This document shows positions 10,957-23,797 of a stretch of 60,611 bases of DNA, piece by piece. The notes under the pieces are model-generated. The model saw only the letters and a list, made by a program, of their open reading frames with translations, ran no database searches and was not told the origin of the DNA. The stretch covers positions 1 to 60,611 of the forward strand of contig JAMYHX010000245.1 in the NCBI GenBank assembly GCA_025529335.1, read 5' to 3'. The stretch is from Rhizopus sp. PT2906 (Eukaryota; Mucoromycota; Mucoromycetes; Mucorales; Rhizopodaceae). Position 1 is the stretch's first letter, and every line of letters starts with the position of its first letter. The position numbers were made by a program, and so were the translations under genes.

Positions 10957-11784
10957 TCCTCTTTATGTTTTCTCTCGTATTGACTGCGGTAAAGCCAACT
11001 GAAGTCTATGATTTTTTTTTTTGCGAAATGTCCCCTTTTTTTAACCTGAATTAAAAATTTTAGATACAGTTAAACAGTCTTTTATTTGCAATTAAAGCCC
11101 CAGGTGGGCGCACGATAAGAATTGGTAAATAAAAAACCCTTATGGGACCAAGGGTAAAAAAAAGTCGTTGAAGAAATGATATTGGACCAAGGGTAAGATA
11201 CACTAGTGAGGAGAAGGAGAGAGCCAATCAAGAAGCTTTTGCCTGAAGTGAGGAAGCGGAAAAAGCGGACACTTTTGATGATAGAGGTAGTCAATTTCAT
11301 GAAGAAGAGTGCAAATAGCTGGCCAATGGAGGGTCCATGGGAAAGTGGCTTGAAGGAAAATTCTTGGCGCACTCCCTCGCGCACTACCAAATTTCAAAAC
11401 AGTGGCATTGCCTTCTCATGGAGTAGTACGCGAGGAGTGTGCGAGATGCTTATACTTGTCTTTGCAATTATTAATGGGGTGCATTTTTACAATAAATAGA
11501 CATCTTTGATATTCTTACGGCTAATTCTAGAAGCTACCACTTGATTCACTTAATATAAAATAGTAAATTCATAGCTTTTTGAAAACAGCTTTATATCACT
11601 TTATTTCGCAGAGAAGGGAAGCTTCAAGCCTCTGAAAACAAAACAAAAGACGAGCATGTAACTAAAGCATGCAGATTCATAGCTCCATTGATAATATTGT
11701 AATCACTGAAAGTAATAAACCAAAAATACCTATTGATACAGTGTAGCAAAGCAATTTTATTAAAATAAAAATAAAAATATCCAT
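10957..11784. other. Intergenic region with short repeats
   Basis: No convincing gene. It includes the Gcn20 promoter, then a direct repeat GGACCAAGGGTAA (11145-11157 and 11184-11196). A frame of 97 codons on the plus strand (11206-11499) has Arg/Lys/Trp-rich composition unlike a conserved protein. GCGCACTCCCTCGCGCAC (about 11368-11385) is a local GC-rich motif in otherwise AT-rich DNA, and CGCGAGGAGTGTGCGAGATG (about 11430) partly mirrors it. I see nothing else. Confidence 0.4.
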
Positions 11785-12145
11785 CTAAAAGTCATCATCG
11801 TAAGGAATCAGGGATGAGCTATGCATTTGAATGCGCTTCAACTGTTTGATATAGGTTTAATGAAGCTTTGCATCGGCGTCTAACTTGAAAAAGCTACGTA
11901 GATCAGTAATCTCACTACTTCCTTCTAAGCTTTTTGTCTTCACTTTCATGTTTTCAACATGAGACGACCTCCCCATGGCTTGGTTTGTCTCAAGCACTAA
12001 AGTTTAATAAAAGATAAATAAGTCAAACACGGAGGCATATTGAGAAACAATTCAGTTGAGACTTACTCTTAGTAGCCAGAAAAGATCGACTAATTGTCGG
12101 ATGCTCTCTTCAGAACCTTGAGCGTGTGTTGGCATGCCAACCGAG
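11785..12145 (-). pseudogene. Two-exon coding remnant, unrecognised
   Basis: On the minus strand a short frame starts MPTHAQGSEESIRQLVDLFW and reaches a good GTAAGT donor (about 12068). After an ACTTTAG acceptor (about 12000) a protein-like stretch follows (including SSEITDLRSFFKLDADAKLH, ending in a stop). The two pieces are out of frame with each other by one base using these sites. This looks like the decayed end of a gene next to a MITE copy. I do not recognise the family. Confidence 0.25.
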
Positions 12146-12150
12146 CCTAT

Positions 12151-12388
12151 ACATGTTGAAATGTAAACACAAATTTATCATAAGTGATCTTTTTTGATCA
12201 ACTAGCAACATAAGATTAGAATAAATAACATCATTTTTTATCTCTTTCTTCTTGAAATAAATTTATGTTTATTCTGACGTTATACATTGAAAAGCTTTCT
12301 TGGACGATATAATAGGTAATGGATGAAGGTAGTGCTTGTATTATTAGTCTAATTTCTGGTGCATTTTCTGGTGCATGTAGTTTTTTCC
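12151..12388 (+). mobile_element. MITE-like repeat, copy 1 (right end intact, left end eroded)
   Basis: Aligns by eye with the copies at 18857, 24572, 29997, 33259 and 45430. Shared blocks: TTTTTGATCAACTAGCAACAT, then ATCTCTTTCTTCTTGAAA, then ATTGAAAAGCTTTCTTGGA and ATAGGTAATG. The right end (CTGGTGCATGTAG, about 12368-12380) is the inverted terminal sequence, here partly duplicated (TTTCTGGTGCAT twice). Confidence 0.6.
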
Positions 12389-13841
12389 TAAACCAAGAGA
12401 AAAACGACCTCGGAACGAGTAAGTAATACATACAGTATTTTAAGCCCAAGCTCGATCAAAGTACATGAAGCAACCAAGGACTTGTGTACTTGTATAAAAA
12501 TGCTGTACAGATGAAAAGATCCATAGTAATGACTTTCATTTAGGAACCAAGTTTTTGTTGAAGATGGTGACAAACACGCTGTAATTAAAACCTGTTATTA
12601 CTTTTGTTTCCTTTGAACTGACTTTTGTAAAAATAGGATTGTGCCAAAAACTGCTATGGCTGCCCTGGCTGTTGGGATATATTTGGAAGCCTTTCTCAAT
12701 TAAGAATGCATATCCAAAACAAACACTCAATCACCACTGATGCTACTGCTGCCAATGATTCCATTTTTCTTTTAAATATATCACCTACAAAATCAATTGT
12801 TTCGCCTGAATCAAGCGAACAGAGCAAGATTTTAGAAAAGATCATCAGTCTGTTTAATGAAGAAGATTCAATTAACGTAACACATAATCAAGATCTCAAC
12901 ATTTTGTTAAAAAAAGTTGCCAACAACATCACTATTAATAGCATAAGTAAACAAGATCAAATAATTAACAACATTTAATTAATTTTCAAGAACAATAAAT
13001 AAGCAGGCCTTTAACTTTTTTCACTCTGGACACAATTACTTCAGTACTTGTGTCATTACTGCTTGCAAGCGATTATTTATATGCCAAAAAATTAGTTATT
13101 TCTTCGTCGTTTACAGCGGTAGTTATTAATAACAACAACCATAAAGCAGCTATATGCTTATAAGGCCATTACTTACTTTTAATTAAATTCCATCTATTTT
13201 AAATCATGATCTATTTGGTATGAATTATGAGTGTTTATCCATCTTTTATACGTAACGTTGTATACATATGCGCAGCGATAAATCCCTTCCTTCCTCTGGT
13301 AATAGAAAATTGCCTGACAAACTTGAAGCATGAGCCTTCTCATGCTTGAGAAGCTTTATTGAAGACCCACGCTGTTGTCAACAGTTCAAATGTTTTATTG
13401 TTTTACAAGGTAATTTCTCAGTCATGAAGAAATAAGAAACCATAAAAGTCTTTTAGGAGAAGCTTTAAAGGTACCAAGATTTTAACAGCCATATCAGATA
13501 TTGAAAAGTGCATGGAAATATTTACAAAGTTCATAACTATTGGCTTGTAGCTTTAGATGATTACAATGAATGACGATAATATAAGAATCTTTCAGAAGAA
13601 TTATGTTTTCAATGATCAAACACGTTCTAGTCTCTACTTCGCTATGCAAGCATAAGGAATGAAATCCAACATATATCTGTTGCTGTATCAAGCCATTTCA
13701 CAGCTTCTATCGAAACTCTGTGGCTAAGTTTAAATTGTGACTTGTGATCTTTTTTTCACTATGCTCACTGTGGGTAGGCTGTGCTATATCGGTAGTCCCT
13801 CAATAAGCTTGCTCTTCTTTTTTTTTTTTTTTTCCTCAAAG
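12389..13841. other. Gene-poor region; one 90-codon frame and a hairpin
   Basis: A plus-strand frame at 12706-12978 (90 codons, Ser/Asn/Ile-rich) is not recognised and has no promoter signs. A perfect 9-bp hairpin AAGCATGAG-CCTT-CTCATGCTT occurs at about 13327-13350. The end (13811-13841) is a T22-type tract directly before the eIF3l ATG, the leader style used by several genes here. Nothing else is evident. Confidence 0.4.
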
Positions 13842-15588
13842 ATGTACCAAGACACTTTTGAAGAAGACGATTTGATTGCTGAGGTTGAACTTGTTGCTCA
13901 AGCTCGCTACTCTCAAAACAATGATGTCGATGACAAGTTTGACACTGAAGGTATGTGTGTGTGTGTGATTATTTGTCATACATTAAACTCATCTTTTGCC
14001 AGTTGTTTCCAACCAAACAACCAATACTCAAATTCCTGACAGTGTCAAAAACTTCATTCTTCAATTCTATCGCAATGTTATGGATAACAATGTTTACGAG
14101 CTTCACAATGTGTATGACAGTTCATTCAACAAATTGACCGAGAAATATTTCCAAAAGCAAGCTTGGCCAGAAGCTGAAGTCATTGCATCCCTTGTTAACG
14201 ACGGTACTTGTACAAATAACGACAACAACAGCGACTAACTATGATTATAGACCAAGTATTCTTGACTTTATACCGCGAACTTTACTATCGTCACATCTAT
14301 TCTCACTTGACACCTACTTTAGAGCAGCGTTTCCAATCTTATGAAAACTACTGTGACCTCTTCAACTATATTTTAAGTAAATATTCATCTGTAAAAGAAT
14401 GCTTTGAAAAGTAACTGACGCATGTTCATAGATTCAAACGGTCCTGTTTCTTTGGAATTGCCTAATCAATGGCTTTGGGATATCATTGACGAATTTATTT
14501 ATCAATTCCAGTCTTTCTGCAACTTCCGTGATCGCACCAAGAATAAGAGTGAGCAAGAAACAAAGTTATTACAAGAAAACCCACAGATCTGGAGTTGTTA
14601 TAGTGTTTTGAACGTCCTTTACTCCTTTATTCAAAAATCTCGCATCAACGAACAATTGCTCGTCAGCAAGAATGGTGGAGATATGATGGAAGCTGCTGGT
14701 GAATATGGTTCCCGTCCTCTTTACAAGATGCTTGGCTATTTTTCAATTGTCGGTCTTCTTCGCGTCCATTGTCTGTTAGGAGATTACACTCTTGCTTTGA
14801 AGATGATGGATAATGTTGTTTTGAACAAGAAGGCTATGTTTGCCCGTGTTACAGCTTGTCATGTGACAACTTATTACTATGTTGGTTTTGCTTACATGAT
14901 GCTTCGCAGATACGCTGATGCCATCAAGGCCTTTTCAACAGTCTTGTCCTTTATCCAAAAAACCAAACAATATCACTCTCGCTCATACCAATTTGAACAG
15001 ATTGCAAAGAAGGGTGATCAGATGTACTCACTTTTGGCCATCTGTATCGCTCTTTGCCCAACTCGGTTGGATGAAAACATTCATTCTCAATTACGTGAAA
15101 AGCATGGAGAACAACTTTACAAGATGCAGAAAGGCGAAGAATCACTTCCTATCTATGTTGATCTCTTCCAATCAGCATGCCCCAAGTTTCTCTCCCCCAC
15201 AGGAAAGGGCGTCGATCCTCATCAACATCAATTGAAGGTCTTCATGTCTGATATCAAAAACCAAATCAACCTTCCTACACTCCGCTCCTTTATGAAACTC
15301 TACACTACCATGGGCATCGAGAAATTAGCTAAATTCTTAGAAGTTGATCCTGAAGAACTCAAGACTCAATTGTTAGTCTTTAAACAGAAATCCCGTCAAT
15401 ACAAATGGACTAGCGGCAGCCTTTTAGAAGGAGAGTATCTTCCTACCTCTGATTTGGACTTTTGCTTGAAGCAGGATGTAGTTCATATCGCCGAAAGTAA
15501 AGTTGCTCGTCGCTATGGTGACTGGTTCCTGCGAAATATCAACCGTTGTGAAGATATTTTGGCAAACTTGGAACTTGGTAAAGTCTAA
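13842..15588 (+). CDS. Translation initiation factor eIF3 subunit L
   Basis: Exons 13842-13950, 14003-14203, 14251-14376 and 14432-15588 give 530 residues, close to animal eIF3l. eIF3l is a PCI-domain core subunit of the eIF3 complex, which scaffolds the 43S pre-initiation complex; S. cerevisiae has lost it. Seen in order: an acidic N-terminus, the helical segment with PDSVKNFILQFYRNVMDNNV, the family-typical RELYYRHIY, LFNYIL and WDIIDEFIYQFQSFCNFR, the TPR-like middle with KMLGYFSIVGLLRVHCLLGD, and a C-terminal PCI-like winged helix (YTTMGIEKLAKFLEVD). The start follows a poly-T leader (CTCAAAG ATG). Convergent with the ABC-like gene, 91 nt apart. Confidence 0.95.
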
Positions 15589-15679
15589 ATAGCAACATGT
15601 AAAAAGGAGTAATAATAATAATAATAAAAAAAATCTTTATTGATGTAAAAAGCGTCTGTTGATCATCATTCTCTTATTG

Positions 15680-17896
15680 TTAATTACTTGTTTCTTCAAT
15701 CTCGACCGTTTCCAACATCATTGGTCTTACATGTATCTCTTCCTCAATCAGTATAGCCTCTATACCCTTCTTGAGCTCTTTTTGTTCTTCGTTATCCACT
15801 TCAATAGTATCCACCGTGTACTGTGTCCGTTTTTCTCTTTGACCAAATTTAAAGTTTGTCTTAAAAGAATTCTTGTATGTTTCAAGAGTTGCATTGCCCA
15901 AGCAACTCTCTCTGTTTTCTTTGCATTTTCGTGTAGCAGTATCAGGAATGGTGTCGCTACTTGACGAATCTGTGGATGCACTAGAACAAGCTACAATTGA
16001 TCCATAGTCTTCCTTTGTGCTTACCATTTGACCAACATTGTCTTGTAATACTTGCTTGTTTTCTCTATTGAAACTATCCGGTTTGATGTACTTTACTGTC
16101 TCTTTTATCACTTCCGATGGCTCTATTGTTTGATTGACCTGAGTAACTAATCTATGAATCACTTTATACAATCCTCCAAAATGATACAGCTGCCGGGGAT
16201 ACGCATTAATAAAGCTTAATTAAAGATACTTCAACACTTACTGGTTGACAAAGCTGCACAAGGAACGCACTATATGTTACAAACATCCCACTACTAAATT
16301 CACCAAGCGATACCTTGTATGCAAATAACAGAGAGCCAGCCAAGGAACCCACCGTTAAGATGGCTGTCTGTGTAATTCGAAGTTTAACCGAAGTAGGAGC
16401 ATTTTCTCTTTCTTGTTCGCTATGGTCGTAAGCATCCACATCGCCCTGCTGTTCCATTAATAGAAGAGTAGCAGCCATATATATTGCGACTGTAACGAAA
16501 AGCAAGATACCAAATATCGGCGCAAAAACAAAAACGCAAAATAAAGAGACAAGTATAATATCCATGAGCATCGGAAACGCGCGAAATATTAGCTTGTTGA
16601 ATAGGTCAATCCTATGCACTACGTTGTCCGATGACACAGTTGATAGCTGGTTAGAGATATTCTTTGGTGAATTACTAATAAATAAGCGAGCTTTTTCATT
16701 CATATAGGAATTCACAGGCGCCCAGAATGCGTTTTGTAAGGATTGGAGTATTCCAAGCTATCGGAAAAGCACATGATTAAACAGTTAGGATGATTATAAA
16801 TATTTGGACTACTCACGTGCCCTTGAAGGTAAATCAGTCCAACGTAGACAACAATAGATAACCATGCAAATTGACCTTTGTAAATAAATATATAGATTAG
16901 CTTTGATATCGTACAAGATTGACCAACGATTACCTTCTTTCATGTCTCCATCTGTAATCAAACCAATTTTATAAGGTAGCCAGATGTTTACTGCCAGATT
17001 AGCCAACATCAGAAAAACACTCAAAGCGGCAAAAAGTTGAAGCTTTAGGCTGTGATAAGGCCATATATGCAATGTCAATCCAAAGGTTTCTAGAATAACC
17101 CCCTTCTTTTTCAATCTCTTGACGGTTTTCGTTCTTATTATTTTCGTCCCATCTACCATAATTTCGATTGTAGTAACCGTAGTGGATGATGGTTTTAATA
17201 ATGGCATGGCTTCGAAATCTACCACTGAAGTAGCCGGCACGCATAATAAATTGAAGCATAATAACCACACGATAAAAAACTCTGTTATGCATCTAATAGT
17301 AATAGCCCCTAGTGCAGTCCAGCCATACGCATCTGCTATGACATCTTTGAACAAACATAAACAAAAGGTTAATAAGCACACCACGCTTGATTCACATAAA
17401 CATACATGACATAATGTCATGTCCTTTTGTTTGATGTAGTCTTACCTTGCTTATGCTTTAAACAATCTTTTATCCATAACCATTCAATAACACTATCAAT
17501 ACATGTTGTGTTGACCCAAAAGAAGCATTGAATAATAGAGAGCTTGGGGCATCCTGTATTATTATTCAATAGCAAGACAAGATTTGCACACCAAGCAAAC
17601 AAAGAAGTCGTACAATAGTAAATAAATGACAATGGTATATTAAACTGATCAAGCACTCCTCTGATAGCAATGATAAGACAATCAACCACAAGGCATGAAG
17701 CAACAATGATGTTAAGAACAAGGAAAAGACAGGGAAGTCGGTGCAATCGGCTTTGAACAAATTTAGTTTCCACTTTACGCTTGGATACCCACTGAAAAGC
17801 GCCTAGTAAAGCAATAATGCATAGTGAAATGGATGGACCGATTATGAGCAGATCATAATGTGATTTATCAATTGGAAATTGAGTTGACTTGTTCAT
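15680..17896 (-). CDS. ABCB6/HMT1-like membrane protein lacking the nucleotide-binding domain
   Basis: Exons 17896-17446, 17344-16934, 16875-16817, 16757-16242 and 16189-15680 join in frame to 648 residues. ABCB6/HMT1 half-transporters export heavy-metal conjugates or porphyrins and carry an extra N-terminal membrane domain (TMD0), a six-helix TMD, then an ATPase domain. Here TMD0 (several hydrophobic helices in the first about 180 residues) and the TMD are present: AWLSIVVYVGLIYLQGHLG, NAFWAPVNSYMNEKARLFIS and GEFSSGMFVTYSAFLVQLCQ match the family layout. After LYHFGGLYKVIHRLVTQ, where the ATPase domain should begin, there is instead about 150 residues of Ser/Glu/Lys-rich sequence with no Walker A, signature or Walker B. 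The frame is intact, so this is a real truncated architecture. An alternative start is 17944. Confidence 0.7.
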
Positions 17897-18008
17897 TTCA
17901 AAACAAGAAGTGAAAGAAAGATACAGAAATAGGAGAAAAGGCAAGTTTATGACTAAAATAGTAACAAGAGGGGGGGTATAAAAGGATCATCCAACAAACA
18001 TAATCGAT

Positions 18009-18618
18009 CTACAGTTTTAGAGGAAGCACAGGCCAAAGCACGACAGGAGTATCTGTATCCTTGTTCGTGCAGCTTGATAGGTACTCTGAATTTAACATGT
18101 CTTCTTTCATACGCAAATTTTCTGATTGCTGCTTGCTTTTTTGTGTGAGCACTAAGCAAGTTGCTGGGGCTTCAGATCCACCACTACATATCACAGAAGA
18201 CTCATCAAATTTCCAATCCTCTTTGCCTACTTGATCTGCTTCCTCTTGCTTTAATCTTTCCTCGTCACCTATTGGAAAACAAGCGAAAAGGGTCAATAAT
18301 TTAGCTGTTTAAATATGATTTACACCACACACGTTCTTTTCTGTAAGCTTCTGAAAACCTAAATATCTCAATTGCTTCTTTATATAATCCATCATCGTCA
18401 TAGCTTTCATTGGCTTCAACTTGTTCCTCTTCTAAATCAGTAGGTTCATTGTCATGATTGTCGTAGTAGTAAGAGTAATCAGATACTAATTGAGAGGATT
18501 GCTCATCATTTTGCTGTTGATAATATTGTTGCTGATTCCTCAAAAACTGTTTCCAATACTCTTGTTGTTCTGGACCAAAATGTTTAGCGTGAAAATCTGC
18601 AAAACCCAATCTATTCAT
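18009..18618 (-). CDS. Hypothetical protein, Gln/Asp/Glu-rich
   Basis: Exons 18618-18324 and 18268-18009 (junction T|GT) give 184 residues. The N-terminus reads MNRLGFADFHAKHFGPEQQE, followed by a Gln/Tyr-rich patch, an acidic patch and a charged C-terminal part. No domain is recognised and no membrane helix is seen. It lies head-to-tail 113 nt upstream of the ABCB6-like gene; whether that is meaningful is unknown. Intact splicing and coding-like composition support a real gene. Confidence 0.5.
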
Positions 18619-20729
18619 AGAAATAAACTTTTAAAATGCTGACAGTTGAATAAAGTGCAAAATCGCGCTAGGTGCCGCCACGCCGACGAATCTGATTGTC
18701 GCACAGGCAATCCGTGATTTTCTTGAGCATAAAATACTTTTTTAAACGCGCTACATGAAATTAAAGTGTGAGTTGTAAAGGAGGCATCGTTTCCAATTTA
18801 TTTATTTCACCTAAAAGTACGTTTTGCTTTTGAATAAAAAGAAAGTACTTTTATTAGGCCGACACTACACCAGAGAATGCACTAGATAACAGGGCTAAAT
18901 AAGGCAAATACGAATCTATCCTAAGAGGTCTTTTTTAATCAACTGACGATATAAAATTAGAATACATAAAACAACAACAACATTTCTTTTTTATCTTGTT
19001 CTTCCTGAAAAGAAACACAAACCAAGATGGTGACTTTACAAAGTCATGATTAACTTGACGCCACACAATGAAAAGTTTTGTTGGATGGTATCATAGGTAA
19101 TGACTAGAGGTAGCGCCCATAGTATTGGCTGTTTTTGAGCGCATTTTTTAGTACACCAAGTGTTTTCCAAGAAAATCTGCCGCGTTTGAAAAAAGTCAAG
19201 ATAAAAACATGTATAGTTTATTCAGTGATTATAAACAAAAAGCAATGTAGATGTCAACCGAAAAACTTTGAAGATAGAAAATCACCTTCACGAGCTGCTA
19301 TCTCACATAAACAGCCTCCTTTTGATTCCTAATCAACATAGTGAAACTCTTTTGGAGACTTTTTCTGAAGCAACCTTGAATTGTGCCATTCAAGCTTGAT
19401 AAACAATTTTGATAGCCGTTCTGAGGAAATCGAAATCGACCAAGAAGTCCAGATATTAAATACACTGCAAGTACTAGCAGTTCTTGATCTGAAGGTGATG
19501 ACATGACTGATTATGTTTATTGCCAGGAATCCATGCTCACTAAACACAGGCACATTTCCGTATGGCTTCTCTTGCTGAGATTTGGTTTTATTTCTCTATT
19601 TCTTTACGACTGAAGATGTAGCTGAAATGTTTGATATGAATCATTATAATAATTTGAGCATAATCTTACAGTAGAGGGTACATTCTACTTTACATTACCC
19701 TACTGCATCTGAAAAGAATAAAGAATAAGAGTATTGACAACAGTGATAAATAATTACACTGACGATATTAATGTAAATAGCAACCATAGGTTCTGAAATG
19801 GTGTGTCCAAAGTGACCCTCCTTCTCTTTCGACCATTTTTACCAAAAACGGCTATTCAATCTCTGCAACAAGTTATTGTGATCTTGTTGGTTTTCTCTGC
19901 TGTTTTGTTCCCATTATCTTGTTCTGCTCCAACAGCCTAAAGCAAGATAACCATAATGTTGTCTCAAATGTGCAAGCCAGCATTCTTTTATTCGTAATTC
20001 AGAAATACTAAACATAATAAAGTTATTTGTTCGAAAGAATATTCTTTAGCATTAATGAAAAGCATACGTAATACGCTCTTGTTGCTACAGTAAAACGTTT
20101 TACTGAATCATTTGGCGGATCAACGTTCCTACAGCAACCATTTGTGAAAATTCAACACATCAGACTGTTTGTACTTCCAAGTATAACAAATTAATAAGCT
20201 GATCGACGCACTTGAGATACCGAAACTTAATAAATTGAGTTACGATTCAATCAGCTGTTATGATTTTATTTGATAATCTCCCATATGAATGTGTTACTCT
20301 TGTTGCATTGTATCGAGCCCGATGAAAAAGATTTGGTAATGATCCTGCTTTATGAGCCGTGTTTAAGCATAGTCGGTCATAGCGTGTTTAAATTTCCTAT
20401 TCCTATTTGGACAACCCGAAAGAAGAATCAAGGTAAGGCATTTTTTTTTTACAAAAGAAACAAAGATCAAGCAACATGTTATTGTAAATTCGGACAATAG
20501 ATACACACATACACCAAAGCATGAAAACCGAAACACAGAAGGAGCTCAATGTTGTGTAACATGAACTTAATGATCTTTTTCTAATAAAACGGGTAAATGG
20601 CCATTTTCTTTTTTTTTTCCTTGTTTTTGATACACACGCACTTTCACACACATATACAACACGCACAGCATATACAATTCGTATAAATAAAGGAGAATCA
20701 ATTATTAATAGTCTATACAATTCATAGAC
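18619..20729. other. Gene-poor region containing a MITE copy
   Basis: Apart from the MITE at 18857-19167 no gene is supported. A 74-codon minus frame at 19329-19553 is unrecognised. CA/TG-rich patches and short A/T tracts occur. The last part (about 20620-20729) has TTCGTATAAATAAAGG (TATA-like, about 20679-20694) upstream of the channel gene. Confidence 0.4.
18857..19167 (+). mobile_element. MITE-like repeat, copy 2
   Basis: Left end GGCCGACACTACACCAG (18858-18874), subterminal GGCTAAATAAGGCAAATACGAA, core AACATTTCTTTTTTATCTTG and AAACCAAGATGGTGACTTTA, then TTAACTTGACGCCACACAAT and ATCATAGGTAATGACTAGAG, ending near 19167. The core is the reverse complement of the copies at 24572 and 45430 and colinear with the copy at 12151. 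It has no coding capacity. Confidence 0.65.
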
Positions 20730-23469
20730 ATGGCTTATAATGCATCATCATTTGATGTCAATAGGATTCTCAAGTCTCAGCAGTTAATAGAAGATGGCAT
20801 TCAACTTGAAGCATCCTTACTTCAAATCTGCATCAACGTCATATTTTCATTCACTGTATTATTAATCTTTTGTATAATAAGACCGAAATATCCCGTCATT
20901 TATGAATCAAAACGAACTCTGTGTAAATCAGAGTAAGCATTGATATTATTTATTATTTGCTATTAACATCTTCTTTTGTAGAACACAAAGACCAGATGCT
21001 TTAGGAAAAGGCTGGTTTGGCTGGATAAAACCCACCTTTAATATCAAGGATGATACCCTAATACAATATTCTCGGCTTGATGCATTCACCTTTATTTATT
21101 TTGTGCGGATGTTAAAAAGATTGATTATTATCATGACAATTGGCTCCATGGCAATCTTGCTTCCTGTTAACATTGTTACTGCTTTAAATACCGGGTAAAT
21201 AGCGACTTTATATATGTATAAAAAAACTTTTATTGATATTTGCCACTTGTTGCACAAAATAGAGATTGGCCACCAGCCTCAGTCCTAGGCTTTATCACTA
21301 CTCCTTCTTTTTATACCTCTGATCAAAGTGATAAAAGTAAAATATGGTACTGGTGTCCGACCATAGCCATCTGGTTATACTCTATTCTAATCGTCGGACA
21401 CATGATCATGGCGTCCAAAAGTTTCTTACGGCTGCGAAAGAAATACCATATGATGTTGACAAAAGACAGTCATTGTATAGAGAATGCTGTCTCCAGGACT
21501 TTGCTTTTATATGTCAATGAACCATCCAAGACAACAATAGAACGAGACAAGATTAAATGTCTTGTTCATCAATTCTCAAACATACCTTCTCAACGTATTG
21601 CAACTGGAAGCTACAATCAACACTTGACTTACCTTGTACAAAAATACACGAGTATAGTAAACAAGCTTGAGAAATCACTAATAGCCTATTTAAGTAAGGC
21701 CAAGAAAGATCAAAACGATGATGGAGCAGCAGGTTGGTGTAAACCCATAGAAACAAAAAGTTATAAAGAGACACTAAGACATAAACATAGAAGAATTGGA
21801 TACCTTTAAACGACCGATCATAAAACTTGGATGGTGGCATCAGATCAAAGTAGATGCAATTGATTACTACACAGATCAAGCACTTACGCTCAGTCAGTCT
21901 ATCAAACGTAACCGTAACCAATTGCAAAATGCTGATCATTTATTTGCCATTTACGCCGACACCTACAGTGCATATCAGGCTTATGTGTCCTTACTTGATA
22001 AAGCAACAGAGCAGCACGCATTCATTCAAAAGGTAGCTCTAGCACCTCATCCAAAGGACATTATTTGGAAAAATATGACGCTAGACCACGACACTAGGAA
22101 GTTGAAGCGATTATTTGGCCATGGTCTCTTCTTGTCCTCCGTCTTCCTTGCAAGTTTTCCAATTGCCATCGTCGCGTCTCTTTCCAACTTGATCAACATT
22201 CTACGTTTCTTTCATAAAACGAGAAGAACTATTGCGAACAATCGTGTGATTCTTGGCGTTATTCAGTCTTATTTCACGCCCTGGCTCATGTTCTTTCTAT
22301 TCTTAATAAGCATTAGCTTGCTTCGTTTCATTACACAGCAACAAGGCTACCGTACAAAGAGCACACTTGAACAAAATACATTGATCAGAATATTTGCGTT
22401 CTTTGTGATCGACTGCTTGTTCATATTCACCGTCTTTGGCGTGCTCATTGGTATTCTCGGACAAATGACGATCATGGCACGTTTACTGCATCGAGAAAGA
22501 ACCACAATGCTATCTCGCTATGTCTTCCAGATGGGTAAAAATATCATTGGTATTTGCATTCATTGGATCAACTATATCTGCATTAACTGCGTTGGCCTCG
22601 CCTTTCAGTTACTTCGACCGCTTGCTCTCATCAAGGACAAGCAGGGTGTGTCTGACTTTGACTTTACCAAGAATTACGCCATAATTCTCTCTATCTTTGT
22701 CGCAACACTTTTCTCATCTGCCATTGTGCCCATCATTCTTCCATTCGCGTTGCTCTATTTTGGATTCGCTACTATGGTATTCAAGTATGAACTAATGTAT
22801 GTCTATACTGTCAAAGTGGACACCTACGGTAAAACATGGCCTGTACTTTACTGCATCATCCTTTGCTCGGTCATTGCGTTTCAACTGATGATGATTCTTG
22901 TTCTAAGCTTGAAAGGTGCCCTTTTTCAAGTCTACTCATTGATACCTTTACCTCTTCTCACCTGCTTTCCTCTTGTACTTCATGGGAAATATCTCTATCG
23001 AAAAATTCACCCATTGCAGTTAGAATTGAATAACGACAACAATGACTCGACTGAACCAAAGGAAACAAACAATCCTACACCCGACGATGATCGTAGTGCT
23101 CGCTGGATCGAGAAGATCTACAGAGACCCAGTGATCCGACGTCCGTTGGTCAAACCCTGTATTCCAGAAGAATACAGACTGTTGATACCACAGGTTTATA
23201 AGCACCACCGACAACACCAGTTGATATTAAAGGAACTATTTCAAATGAAAAGTCATAAAAAGTCATCACGTACTAACATTATTAATACTACAAGAAAGAG
23301 CAAAGAAGGAGAAAGAGAGCGCGTTTATTATATCGACCCAGTCGATTCATACTATGATGGACCGAGCAGTAGTAGTAACAGTACAGAACCTAGTGCTCCT
23401 GACTTGGAAATGATACTAGCAGAATCACCATTACCTACTTATGTGTCGCCTAAAGAACAGACCTTGTAA
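20730..23469 (+). CDS. OSCA/TMEM63 (CSC1-like) mechanosensitive cation channel
   Basis: Exons 20730-20932, 20982-21194, 21263-21732 and 21791-23469 give 854 residues. The family forms stretch- or osmo-gated calcium-permeable channels (or scramblases) in plasma or endomembranes. Seen: an N-terminal TM segment (INVIFSFTVLLIFCIIRP), the RLDAFTFIYFVRML stretch, two further TM helices, a cytosolic RRM-like loop (about residues 195-370, with the PHPKDIIWKNM family signature and a basic coiled coil), then a block of seven or so TM helices including YFTPWLMFFLFLISISLLRF and PLALLYFGFATMVFKYE-type pore-region motifs. The C-terminal about 150 residues are hydrophilic and contain the DPV.RRPL-like segment typical of fungal members. 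ATG is 31 nt after a TATA-like motif. Confidence 0.9.
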
Positions 23470-23796
23470 TTATATATATATAAATTTGTCTGTGCTGGCA
23501 TAATACCTTTTATATATACATATATATATATATATATGTATATGCCATGTATACAGTGGGGCCGATCAATACCTGACGGTTTGTAGAAACCATTTGTCTG
23601 AATCAGGACAACAATTGGCCAAAATAAATATCATGCTGTCTTTTTATGGCAGATCAGATTGTCGCAATCAAATATTATAATCACACCGTTGCCGGAGCGG
23701 AAGGTGAAAATGAGGTGGTAAAGGTCACGCTTTATTTTTAGATTAGTAACGTCGGTAAAACGAAGTGAATGACGGAATAAGCGATCCGCTGGAAAA
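23470..23796. repeat. AT dinucleotide repeat and intergenic DNA
   Basis: TATATATATA tracts at about 23471-23481 and 23510-23541 follow the channel stop and may act in 3'-end formation. No gene is seen up to the decayed ORF below. Confidence 0.6.
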
Positions 23797-23797
23797 G

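Noticed and set aside
11082..11390. Minus-strand frame of 102 codons near 11 kb
   Set aside because: Composition looks like translated repeat DNA, with overlapping open frames on the other strand and no splice or promoter context.
13686..13710. TATCAAGCCATTTCACAG resembles the end of the Fanzor ORF (TATCAAGCCACTTCACAG)
   Set aside because: The match is only about 18 bases and flanking sequence does not align, so a second Fanzor remnant is not supported.
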